From assembly GCA_900321915.1 (NCBI GenBank), contig ONXW01000152.1, forward strand, positions 1 to 5,079: a stretch of DNA of 5,079 nucleotides, in the 5' to 3' direction. Below the pieces are notes generated by a model, which made no database searches, was not told where the DNA came from, and saw nothing but the letters and a program-made list of their open reading frames with translations. This document shows positions 1 to 5,079 of the stretch, piece after piece. The number at the start of each line of letters is the position of its first letter. Positions within the stretch are counted from its first letter, which is position 1. Origin of the DNA: an uncultured Eubacteriales bacterium. Lineage in GTDB: Bacteria; Bacillota; Clostridia; Lachnospirales; Lachnospiraceae. The position numbers were made by a program, and so were the translations under genes.

Positions 1-82
1 CGTCCAGCCGGTAGATACCTCCTGTCGTCTTCGTCTTCAGCGCCCCGAACGCCACGCTGATTTCATTGCTGACTTCCGCCAT
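1..82 (-). CDS. Unidentified phage gene, N-terminal 27 codons only
   Basis: An ATG at 82-80 opens a frame reading MAEVSNEISVAFGALKTKTT and then GGIYRLD before the window ends. The start is supported by the Shine-Dalgarno sequence GAGGTG at 91-96, 8 bases upstream. An ATG at 90-88 is in another frame and soon stops, so it is not the start. The gene lies 84 bases after the fibre gene on the same strand and is presumably in the same operon. I do not recognise the family from 27 residues. By position it could be another tail-tip or fibre component, or the start of a lysis or accessory block. The frame is likely real because of the good ribosome site and the open reading to the edge; its function is unknown. 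Confidence 0.7.
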   Translation of the reverse strand, partial: MAEVSNEISVAFGALKTKTTGGIYRLD

Positions 83-90
83 CGGTTCAT

Positions 91-99
91 CACCTCACT
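91..99 (-). promoter_or_regulatory. Shine-Dalgarno site of the left-edge gene
   Basis: Read on the minus strand, positions 99 to 91 give AGTGAGGTG, with 8 bases before the ATG at 82. The TGA stop of the candidate mini-ORF (97-95) lies inside this site, so ribosomes finishing the mini-ORF would be placed to restart on the next gene. Confidence 0.65.
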
Positions 100-151
100 T
101 GTTTTTCCTGATTTTCTTGAGCCATCCGTAGACCGTAATTGCTCTAATCAT
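95..151 (-). CDS. Candidate 18-residue cationic mini-ORF (unknown)
   Basis: The frame from the ATG at 151-149 to the TGA at 97-95 encodes MIRAITVYGWLKKIRKNK. The peptide has a short apolar stretch (AITVYGWL) followed by a Lys/Arg-rich tail with no acidic residue. It sits between the fibre gene and the left-edge gene, where many Firmicutes phages carry very small XkdX-like ORFs, but this sequence is shorter than XkdX (about 40 residues, from memory) and I cannot assign it. Against it: I see no Shine-Dalgarno site before the ATG. For it: the stop is embedded in the next gene's ribosome site, as in coupled phage genes. The frame is also in phase with the preceding fibre gene, separated by its TAA and five codons. 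It could equally be a chance ORF in an 84-base spacer. Confidence 0.3.
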   Translation of the reverse strand: MIRAITVYGWLKKIRKNK

Positions 152-166
152 TATACATTTGATATT

Positions 167-712
167 TTATGGCAGAGAGGCAACAACCCAATTGCCGTCT
201 GCGTCGACCATCAGGACTTTCCCGGCATCTGCTGAAGTTACTGCCGGAAGAGCATTTTTCCATACAGCAGAATATCCCGTTCTCGTAAGAACCTGACCTT
301 CACTTCCTCCGGACGGTAAAACCATAGTCGGGTGTCTCCATTCCGGGTTATTGTTGGTCCAAAGCGTCAGCACCATCCCCATATTGCCGCTTGTTGGCAG
401 TTCTTTCGGTGCATCCATCCATGCCGCATCATTCGCTGTCTTTGTAAGCACTTGACCGGCTGTCCCGCCGCTTGGCAGTCCTCCGCCGCCACCGCCGCCA
501 CCGCCGCTTGGATCTTCCCATCCGATTCCTTCCGATGTTTTCGTAAGCACCTGACCCGTTGTGCCGCCGGAAGGAACGCCTGTTTTAGAGTTGGCATTGT
601 AAAGATGCGTGTCGATGGTCTCAAAATTTTCCGCCAGCGCCGGGATGTCCGCGCCCACCGTGTCGCTCATTTCCGGTTTTGTCAGATTGTAATGTGTTGT
701 CTGTGTCGCCAT
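167..712 (-). CDS. Tail fibre-like protein with PSGGTxGQVLTKT repeats
   Basis: Probable phage tail fibre or tail-tip appendage of 181 residues. Residues 1-45 (MATQTTHYNLTKPEMSDTVG, then a segment ending ENFETIDTHLYN) resemble the N-terminal anchor seen in many Firmicutes phage fibres. Five repeat units follow, starting near residues 46, 79, 105, 132 and 155. Units 1, 2 and 4 keep P-S-G-G-x-x-G-Q-V-L-T-K/R-T and a Trp some 19 residues in. Unit 3 is degenerate (LPTSGNMGMVLTLWT). Unit 5 is the related type LPAVTSADAGKVLMV that often ends such proteins. Residues 70-78 are nine glycines, a likely hinge. I chose the ATG at 712 rather than the in-frame ATG at 748: 712 is preceded by GAGAGGTGG, begins the recognisable anchor, and avoids overlapping the previous gene. 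There is no enzymatic motif; a receptor-binding role is inferred from type and position. Confidence 0.8.
   Translation of the reverse strand: MATQTTHYNLTKPEMSDTVGADIPALAENFETIDTHLYNANSKTGVPSGGTTGQVLTKTSEGIGWEDPSGGGGGGGGGLPSGGTAGQVLTKTANDAAWMDAPKELPTSGNMGMVLTLWTNNNPEWRHPTMVLPSGGSEGQVLTRTGYSAVWKNALPAVTSADAGKVLMVDADGNWVVASLP
284..578 (-). repeat. Coding repeats within the fibre gene (about 35-base core)
   Basis: Four copies of a core encoding L/V-P-x-x-G-x-x-G-x-V-L-T lie at 543-577, 444-478, 366-400 and 285-319, spaced 99, 78 and 81 bases. The copies at 543 and 444 are the most alike in DNA (plus strand begins GTAAGCAC, then TGACC, then CCGCCG). The 366 copy has drifted. The 99-base spacing is longer because the nine-glycine run follows unit 1. 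All spacings are multiples of three, as expected for coding repeats that arose by duplication. Confidence 0.75.
479..505 (-). repeat. Poly-glycine tract (nine Gly codons)
   Basis: Nine successive GGN codons (GGC GGT GGC GGC GGT GGC GGC GGA GGA in coding order) form a near-perfect trinucleotide run. It links fibre units 1 and 2 as a flexible hinge. Being repetitive in DNA, it could change length by whole codons without breaking the frame. Confidence 0.8.
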
Positions 713-715
713 ATT

Positions 716-724
716 CCACCTCTC
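716..724 (-). promoter_or_regulatory. Shine-Dalgarno site that sets the fibre start at 712
   Basis: On the minus strand positions 724 to 716 read GAGAGGTGG. The AGAGG core ends 6 bases before the ATG at 712. The site overlaps the TGA stop (725-723) of the upstream gene, implying translational coupling. It would lie inside the coding region if the ATG at 748 were used, which argues for the shorter 181-residue product. Confidence 0.75.
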
Positions 725-1658
725 AGTCTCCAATATAGGGTGCGACATTAAAGGAAGTTGTCAAAATCTGATGATCATCCGGCCTTGCCCACGATATTGT
801 TATTTCTTCACCGTTCTCACCAAAAATAGCATTCCAAGCGAATTTGTCCACTTCTATAGGATCTTCTACACTATCATGATTAATAGCGACCGGAATATTC
901 GTTTCATATTGTATGCTTATGTAGTGATTTTTTGTGCTGTCCAATACCGTACATTCATCAAGACCCCCACTATACGGGCCACCATAATGGACCGTTTTCC
1001 CGTCTTGAGTATATATATGATCGTTCCATACAGCGTGATCCGAAGCATACCATATACTTCTTGCGTGTACCGTTACAACCGGGTTTCCCTGATTGTCTCG
1101 TTCCCATACCATAGGATAACGATCTGAAAAAATAATGAAAGGCGATTCTTCTGGCAATCTGGGTCCGTAAGTTTTTCTTTTGAACTCTTCAGTGTAAGTA
1201 GTTGTGACAATACGGTCTGGCTCATAATTTCTGTTGTAATAGTACGTTGTAGTTTGCGTATAATATCCTTCGTTTTCGACAAATGGCATATTAGCGTCTG
1301 TTGCTATTAATGGGCTGACAATCAATTCTCCAAGCGGGATATGCCCGTTAGGGTATTTGGTACTTGTCCAGATATAACCGTTTTTATAAGCACCAACAAT
1401 CGCACCACTGAGATCAATCTTTTCACCGTCTCGGTATTCTGTTTTGTATGGCGGGCTGATGATCCGTATTTCATCCGGCAGATTTTCAGGGTCTGGCACG
1501 TCGATCTGCCAGTTCAGGTCAAACGAATCCAGATCCAGTGAAGGCAGATCGCCAAGATCAAGCCCAAGGCCGCTGTCAATATAGGTATCTGCCTTGCTCT
1601 TTCCGATCACCGTCAGCCGCGCCTGATCCTTCAGAATGCTCAATGTCTCGTTTGCCAT
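723..1658 (-). CDS. Tail-tip protein with bacterial Ig-like segment
   Basis: Unnamed 311-residue protein encoded directly after the hub. Residues 1-28 start MANETLSILKDQARLTVIGK. Residues 29-50 are a Leu/Asp alternation (LGLDLGDLPSLDLDSFDLNW), probably a linker. Residues 63-92 (IRIISPPYKTEYRDGEKIDL, then SGAIVGAY) match the opening strands of Big_3-type bacterial Ig-like domains, whose usual form is P-x-K-T-E-Y-x-x-G-(D/E)-x-(I/L)-D. Residues 132-158 are rich in Tyr and Thr. Residues 284-306 (EEITISWARPDDHQILTTSF) look like the closing strands of the same fold. The 180 or so residues between are not recognised. There is no signal peptide or membrane segment. The ATG is 3 bases after the hub's TAA; a G-run (1667-1671) 8 bases upstream may serve as a weak ribosome site. 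From about 1440 down to 730 the DNA is near 33-47% GC by sampled lines, against 50-68% in flanking genes, suggesting an acquired segment. A structural, host-contact role is inferred. Confidence 0.75.
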   Translation of the reverse strand: MANETLSILKDQARLTVIGKSKADTYIDSGLGLDLGDLPSLDLDSFDLNWQIDVPDPENLPDEIRIISPPYKTEYRDGEKIDLSGAIVGAYKNGYIWTSTKYPNGHIPLGELIVSPLIATDANMPFVENEGYYTQTTTYYYNRNYEPDRIVTTTYTEEFKRKTYGPRLPEESPFIIFSDRYPMVWERDNQGNPVVTVHARSIWYASDHAVWNDHIYTQDGKTVHYGGPYSGGLDECTVLDSTKNHYISIQYETNIPVAINHDSVEDPIEVDKFAWNAIFGENGEEITISWARPDDHQILTTSFNVAPYIGD

Positions 1659-1661
1659 CTC

Positions 1662-3218
1662 TTATGCCCCCGCTGCCGTGAGATACACGCTGGCTCTGTG
1701 GCTTCCCTTGCCCTTGAAATCATAGCCGGTCACGACCGTCAGCGTATTGACGCCACTATGCTGGCTGTCCCGCACCGTGTATACGCTGTCCTCGTCCACA
1801 AAGATCTCCGCCTTCACCGCGCAGTCCGCGCTCAGTGTGTATGTCGCCGAATACGCGATCTGCACCGTGACCAGTTCCTCCTGTGCGCTGAACAGGACTT
1901 CGCCGACCTTCACCGCTGTTCCAGCGTTCAGAACGCTGTCACTCGCCGGTGCGCTACCGACTGCCATGAAGAAGTGGTCGTCGTACCATGCGTTTCCGCC
2001 GCTGTCCATCGTCTCGAGGGTCTTGGCTTCCTTCGACCGCACCTCCTGCAGTGCCGGGTTCTCCCCGCCGCAATACAGATCCGTCTTCCCTCCGATGTGA
2101 TAGACGATGGAGGTAATCGGCGCGATGTCATTGTCGCTGTCCGCCTGATTGTCGTAGAACACCAGCGTGTCCATCAGATCGTAGCGCGGGTCGGTCGGGA
2201 TACTCACACGGAAGGGCGAGAAAGTCAGCCCTTTCTGCCCATCGATGAAGGCCTTCAGCATGGCGTTACGCTCCGTGTCATCAGTGATCTGCAGGAAGGG
2301 ATTGTAACCAAGGTCATAGCTCAGTCCCGTGTCCTCCGCTGCGCTCGATGCATTGGTCTGGTAGTCCTGCACCCCGCCCTCGCGGTAATTCAGATACGCG
2401 CCGGTGTAGTAGCTCTGATAGTCGCTGAAGTCCGAGGAATAGCGTCCGCCCGCCGTGACCGCGTCCCTCGCGTAAGGGCTGTACCGACGCGCCGTAAGCT
2501 GTCCGTGCCGGTCCATGACGAGATTTGCCCCCATCAGCGCCGCAGCCCCAGCCACGAGATCCCGCCATGTTTTCGTCTCGGTGTCGGAGTTAGCGAACTT
2601 CACCGTCTTCTGCCCGTTCGGCATAGCATAGAAGTCATACCGGCTCGTCCCCAGCGGAATGCCGCAGGCCGCGCAGGCCGTTGCGATCCACGCATACGGT
2701 GTCTTCGTGTTGTCGTCCATTGTACCCGGCAGTTCTTTGTCCAGCAGCAGCATCCGGTCATAGGCCGTGATCTTGATGCTGTCCTGCGTCTGCATGGATT
2801 CCTTGATGATGTACACGCCCATCGGGAACCGGTAGTGCGTGTCCGTGTTCACAATGCCGGACCAGATCGTGCTGGCGTAGTCGCTCCACGTATGCTCACC
2901 CACGTCCGACCAGCTTGCCACGGACGCATGCCCCATGTGGATGATGTCCGCCATCAGGATGAGTTCCGCGTCTATCAGCGCGTACCGGTCCACGCCGAGG
3001 TTCTTGAACTGCAGCGTAAGCGACGAGGCATAGACCGTCCCGACGTCGATGGCGCTGTCTGAGGAACTCCGCATCGTCAGTTCCCCGAAACCGTCCTTGA
3101 GGTTCGTCTTGTCAAAGGAGATCGTGACCCCGTTGTTCAGCGTGATGTCGCCGTACCATTCCTTCCGCAGATTCCTGCTCTGGATGGCGTCCAGATATCC
3201 TGCTCCCGCGTCATACAT
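1662..3218 (-). CDS. Tail-tip/baseplate hub protein (Tal/gp27-like)
   Basis: Probable hub of the tail tip, 518 residues. It follows the tape measure and distal-tail genes, the usual place of the Tal/gp18-like hub, which closes the tube and anchors receptor-binding parts. Residues 15-50 (RNLRKEWYGDITLNNGVTIS) are typical of the N-terminal hub domain. Residues 131-160 contain FPMGVYIIKESM and SIKITAYDRMLLLDKE, a pattern common in phage hubs. Residues 175-190 (PYAWIATACAACGIPLGT) fit the following helix. Residues 330-386 carry the second hub barrel (FRVSIPTDPRYDLMDTLVFY). Residues 410-518 form an additional beta-rich domain of unknown role. Trp-Ser pairs recur every 8 residues at 103, 111 and 119. 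I see no peptidase or lysozyme motif. The start at 3218 has the ribosome site AGGGAGA (3222-3228), which overlaps the upstream TGA. The family call is good; the exact function of the C-terminal domain is open. Confidence 0.78.
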   Translation of the reverse strand: MYDAGAGYLDAIQSRNLRKEWYGDITLNNGVTISFDKTNLKDGFGELTMRSSSDSAIDVGTVYASSLTLQFKNLGVDRYALIDAELILMADIIHMGHASVASWSDVGEHTWSDYASTIWSGIVNTDTHYRFPMGVYIIKESMQTQDSIKITAYDRMLLLDKELPGTMDDNTKTPYAWIATACAACGIPLGTSRYDFYAMPNGQKTVKFANSDTETKTWRDLVAGAAALMGANLVMDRHGQLTARRYSPYARDAVTAGGRYSSDFSDYQSYYTGAYLNYREGGVQDYQTNASSAAEDTGLSYDLGYNPFLQITDDTERNAMLKAFIDGQKGLTFSPFRVSIPTDPRYDLMDTLVFYDNQADSDNDIAPITSIVYHIGGKTDLYCGGENPALQEVRSKEAKTLETMDSGGNAWYDDHFFMAVGSAPASDSVLNAGTAVKVGEVLFSAQEELVTVQIAYSATYTLSADCAVKAEIFVDEDSVYTVRDSQHSGVNTLTVVTGYDFKGKGSHRASVYLTAAGA

Positions 3219-3221
3219 GGC

Positions 3222-3228
3222 TCTCCCT
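3222..3228 (-). promoter_or_regulatory. Shine-Dalgarno site of the hub gene
   Basis: Minus-strand AGGGAGA, 3 bases before the ATG at 3218; its first A is the last base of the upstream TGA stop (3230-3228). This arrangement fits coupled translation of the DUF6711-like and hub genes. Confidence 0.6.
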
Positions 3229-3611
3229 CACAGTTCCACGGCATTGGCGCTGACGTTGATGCAGATGCCGCCCTCTTCCGTGTACAGCGCGTCCGTGTGC
3301 TTGTCGTAGTTGACTTCCGATACGTACACATCCGCCGTGTGCTCCTGACCGTATTCATAGTAGGTCAGCGTGAACTCTTTCCCCTGCATCAGTGTGACCA
3401 GATTCTGAACCTCCAGTCCCGTCAGGGCCTTCCAGATCAGATTGATCTTGACCATGTCCGTCCGCACCCATGTGATATGCATGTACCCGTCCTCGGTGCG
3501 CCCGCTGTCCGCCGACGAGATGGAGGTGTGCAGGATATGCGTATCGGGGGCAGGTTCATAAATCGCCGTACCGTTGACTTTCCAGTGACTGCTGAGTTTC
3601 CCGATACTCAT
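3228..3611 (-). CDS. DUF6711-like protein, probable distal tail (Dit-like) component
   Basis: A 127-residue protein between the tape measure and hub genes, the place where siphophages encode the distal tail protein. It starts MSIGKLSSHWKVNGTAIYEP. It contains SADSGRTEDGYMHITWVRTD (residues 33-52), the S-G-R-T-x-D-G-x-M motif I associate with DUF6711 proteins of Firmicutes phages. Then comes KINLIWKALTGLEVQNLVTL, a strand and helix pair, and FTLTYYEYGQEHTADVYV, a beta hairpin. It is far shorter than a two-domain Dit, so it would supply only the tube-like ring domain. The start is set by GGAGGG at 3620-3625, 8 bases upstream, inside the end of the tape measure gene, leaving a 3-base gap. The DUF6711 assignment is from memory of the family; the Dit-like role is inferred from gene order and size. 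Confidence 0.75.
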   Translation of the reverse strand: MSIGKLSSHWKVNGTAIYEPAPDTHILHTSISSADSGRTEDGYMHITWVRTDMVKINLIWKALTGLEVQNLVTLMQGKEFTLTYYEYGQEHTADVYVSEVNYDKHTDALYTEEGGICINVSANAVEL

Positions 3612-3614
3612 GAA

Positions 3615-5079
3615 TTATGCCCTCCCCCCTGCGATCAGCTGCTGCTGCCGGTTCCACTTGGTGAAGCCGGAATAGATTTTCTCGTTTCCGACGTAGACGT
3701 TGATTGGCTGTTCATTGCCGCCGCCCATGCTGTTGCTGGCTGCCATGCCGCGCATGAATCCGCGGTAGGCTGCCTCCTCGATGCCGTCCGTGATCTGTTT
3801 ATTGTTGGCAACCACGCTTTTGCCGTTCGAGAATTTGCCCGCGATCTCGCCCCGGTTCATGAAGAAGGGGCCCTCCTCCGGGAATCCGCCGGTCGCGTAG
3901 CTTCTGCCGCGGATCCGCGAAAGGATGGAGTTGGCCTGGCTGATGATGCTGTTCACCGCGTTCTGGATGTTGCTGACGATGCCGTTCAGCGAGGTCTTGG
4001 AATCCTCCAGCACGGTGTTGATGCTGCTGCGCGCATTTCCGGCAAGTTCCTGCAGCTTGCTGCCGGCGTTGGATACCGCCGTGCCGATGGCTGTCCCCAG
4101 TCCTGAGAACCCGGTCTGGATCGTGTTGCTGATGCCGCCGATCAGTGTGCTCACCAGATTCGAAACAGTCGAGCTGAATCCGTTCCAGAGCCCGCTGAAT
4201 CCGCTTTGCAGCGATTCGACCAGATTCCCTCCGAGCCCGATAAACTCGGACGCCATCTCCTCGAGGAATCCCGTGATGTCCTGAAATCCGGCAGACAGGC
4301 CCTGCAGGAATCCGTCGCTTGTGAAGCTGCCGATCTCCTCGAAGACCTTCGACGGTGACCCGATTTTAAGAAGCTCGCAGACCTTGGCAGCCAGCCCGCC
4401 GTAGGTCTCATCGAGCCAGATACCGAGCCAGCTGTGCCAGAAGTCCGTCATGCCGTCCCCGAAGCCCTCCGCGGAATCCTCGCCGGCCGCATAGAACTCA
4501 TTCTGCTTCTGGTTGAGGTGCAGCACCGTGCGGACGGCCCCGACAATCTTGCCCAGTGCTCCGGGCATATGAGTCAGATTGAACTCGAACAGTTTCTCCA
4601 GGAAGCCTCCGGAGAATTTGTTCGCGGATTCCGTTCCGGTTTCGCCGAGGTCTTCGCTGAAAGCCTCTCCGGTTTCTTTTGCGACGCTGCGCACGCTGTC
4701 CAGCGCGGCATTGATGTCCAGCGCGGCCTGCTTCACAGAGGTATCGGCATCTCCGGAAGCAGTCTCGGCGCTTCTGGCGGCGTCCAGCAGGGCCTGTGTG
4801 GCCTCTCCGGCCATCCGTTCTGCCGTCGGGATAATGTCCACACTGGCGTCGTGTACCAGCTGCTGCGCGGCCTTCCATGCGCTGTCCCAGTCGCCACGGA
4901 TGACGGCTCCGACGACATTGGCGAGATCCTGCACGACCCACCCGATTTTGATGGCGGTCGCTTCCACGGTATACCGAACCAGGTTAAGCCCGTATATGAC
5001 GACCTCTTTGACTTTGCTCAGGTCGAGCCCCGTCTTCTCACCGATCCAGTCGATCAGGCCGCCGATGCGCTCGATCACG
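3615..5079 (-). CDS. Tape measure protein, C-terminal part
   Basis: C-terminal 487 codons of a phage tail tape measure protein, which sets tail length and is packed inside the tube; the gene continues past the right edge. A GTG at 5078-5076 could be mistaken for a start but is only the edge. Residue numbers count from there. DWDSAWKAAQQLV (63-75) and LKIGSPSKVFEEIGSFTSDG (237-256) are standard tape measure motifs. Residues 290-390 are Ser/Asn/Ile-rich amphipathic helices with two related 30-residue units. The tail SYATGGFPEEGPFFMNRGEI (393-412), GKFSNGKSVVANNKQI and INVYVGNEKIYSGFTKW matches the conserved C-terminus common in clostridial and lactic-acid phages. There is no peptidase or lysozyme motif in the visible part. 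The last codons (AGGRA, then TAA) are G-rich and provide the next gene's ribosome site. Confidence 0.9.
   Translation of the reverse strand, partial: VIERIGGLIDWIGEKTGLDLSKVKEVVIYGLNLVRYTVEATAIKIGWVVQDLANVVGAVIRGDWDSAWKAAQQLVHDASVDIIPTAERMAGEATQALLDAARSAETASGDADTSVKQAALDINAALDSVRSVAKETGEAFSEDLGETGTESANKFSGGFLEKLFEFNLTHMPGALGKIVGAVRTVLHLNQKQNEFYAAGEDSAEGFGDGMTDFWHSWLGIWLDETYGGLAAKVCELLKIGSPSKVFEEIGSFTSDGFLQGLSAGFQDITGFLEEMASEFIGLGGNLVESLQSGFSGLWNGFSSTVSNLVSTLIGGISNTIQTGFSGLGTAIGTAVSNAGSKLQELAGNARSSINTVLEDSKTSLNGIVSNIQNAVNSIISQANSILSRIRGRSYATGGFPEEGPFFMNRGEIAGKFSNGKSVVANNKQITDGIEEAAYRGFMRGMAASNSMGGGNEQPINVYVGNEKIYSGFTKWNRQQQLIAGGRA
3620..3625 (-). promoter_or_regulatory. Shine-Dalgarno site of the DUF6711-like gene
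   Basis: Minus-strand GGAGGG, 8 bases before the ATG at 3611. It lies entirely within the final codons of the tape measure gene and just before its TAA (3617-3615), a coupled arrangement. Confidence 0.75.

Noticed and set aside
150..155. Perfect TATAAT on the minus strand, a possible -10 box for the left-edge gene
   Set aside because: No TTGACA-like -35 box lies 16-18 bases upstream and there is no proper extended -10 (TGn). In an AT-rich spacer this hexamer can easily occur by chance.
83..166. Terminator or attachment site in the only sizeable spacer
   Set aside because: I found no stem-loop followed by a T-run in the transcribed direction. CCGTA occurs twice as a direct repeat (127-139), but it is too short to mean anything.
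340..365. AAC/AAT-rich codons (T-N-N-N-P) in fibre unit 3 as a diversity-generating retroelement target
   Set aside because: There is no template repeat or reverse transcriptase in the window, the Asn run is only three codons, and it is not at the protein's C-terminus.
713..748. Longer fibre start at the ATG at 748 (193 residues)
   Set aside because: The extra 12 residues overlap the previous gene's end and precede the conserved MATQTTHYNLTKP anchor. The strong Shine-Dalgarno at 716-724 fits only the ATG at 712.
771..1127. A 118-codon plus-strand frame opposite the AT-rich block
   Set aside because: The minus-strand frame runs unbroken through it and ends in a plausible Ig-like closing hairpin. 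The plus-strand product has no recognisable domain.
1698..3062. A 454-codon open frame on the plus strand opposite the hub gene
   Set aside because: It lies wholly antisense to a well-supported hub gene, and its Arg/His/Val-rich product resembles no family I know. Long antisense frames are expected opposite GC-rich coding DNA because stop codons are rare there.
3297..4106. A 269-codon plus-strand frame opposite the DUF6711-like and tape measure genes
   Set aside because: It spans the junction of two real genes on the other strand and its composition is that of a codon-bias shadow. It lacks recognisable motifs.
5076..5078. GTG at the right edge as the start of the tape measure gene
   Set aside because: The frame stays open to the window edge, no ribosome site can be seen, and tape measure proteins normally have a long region before the motifs visible here. 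The gene is simply cut.

Overview
This window is a piece of a siphophage or prophage tail-module operon. Every supported gene lies on the minus strand, so transcription runs from position 5079 towards position 1. The dense packing (3 to 16 bases between the main genes), ATG starts with AG/GG-rich Shine-Dalgarno sites, and the protein types suggest a Gram-positive (Firmicutes, probably clostridial gut) host. No host gene, integrase or tRNA is present to fix the taxon, so this is inference from style.

In transcription order the layout is: (1) the C-terminal 487 or so codons of a tape measure protein (3615-5079, cut by the window edge); (2) a 127-residue DUF6711-like protein in the position of the distal tail protein (3228-3611); (3) a 518-residue tail-tip/baseplate hub (Tal/gp27-like) protein with an extra C-terminal beta-rich domain (1662-3218); (4) a 311-residue tail-tip accessory protein with a bacterial Ig-like segment whose middle is much more AT-rich than everything around it (723-1658); (5) a 181-residue tail fibre-like protein made of a conserved N-terminal anchor, four repeats of the PSGGTxGQVLTKT type, a nine-glycine hinge and a diverged fifth repeat (167-712); (6) a possible 18-codon mini-ORF (95-151); and (7) the first 27 codons of another gene that runs off the left edge (1-82).

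Together these genes would set the tail length (tape measure), cap the tail tube (DUF6711-like protein and hub) and carry the host-contact parts (Ig-like and fibre proteins). No gene-free stretch exceeds 84 bases. I see no tRNA, CRISPR array, insertion sequence, terminator hairpin or convincing promoter.

Most of the window is ordinary phage tail biology. The part most worth a second look is the AT-rich block of about 650 bases inside the Ig-like gene, which looks like an exchanged or inserted receptor-contact module. The mini-ORF, which lies in frame behind the fibre stop codon and ends at the next gene's ribosome binding site, also merits a check. I found no convincing sign of a wholly new system.
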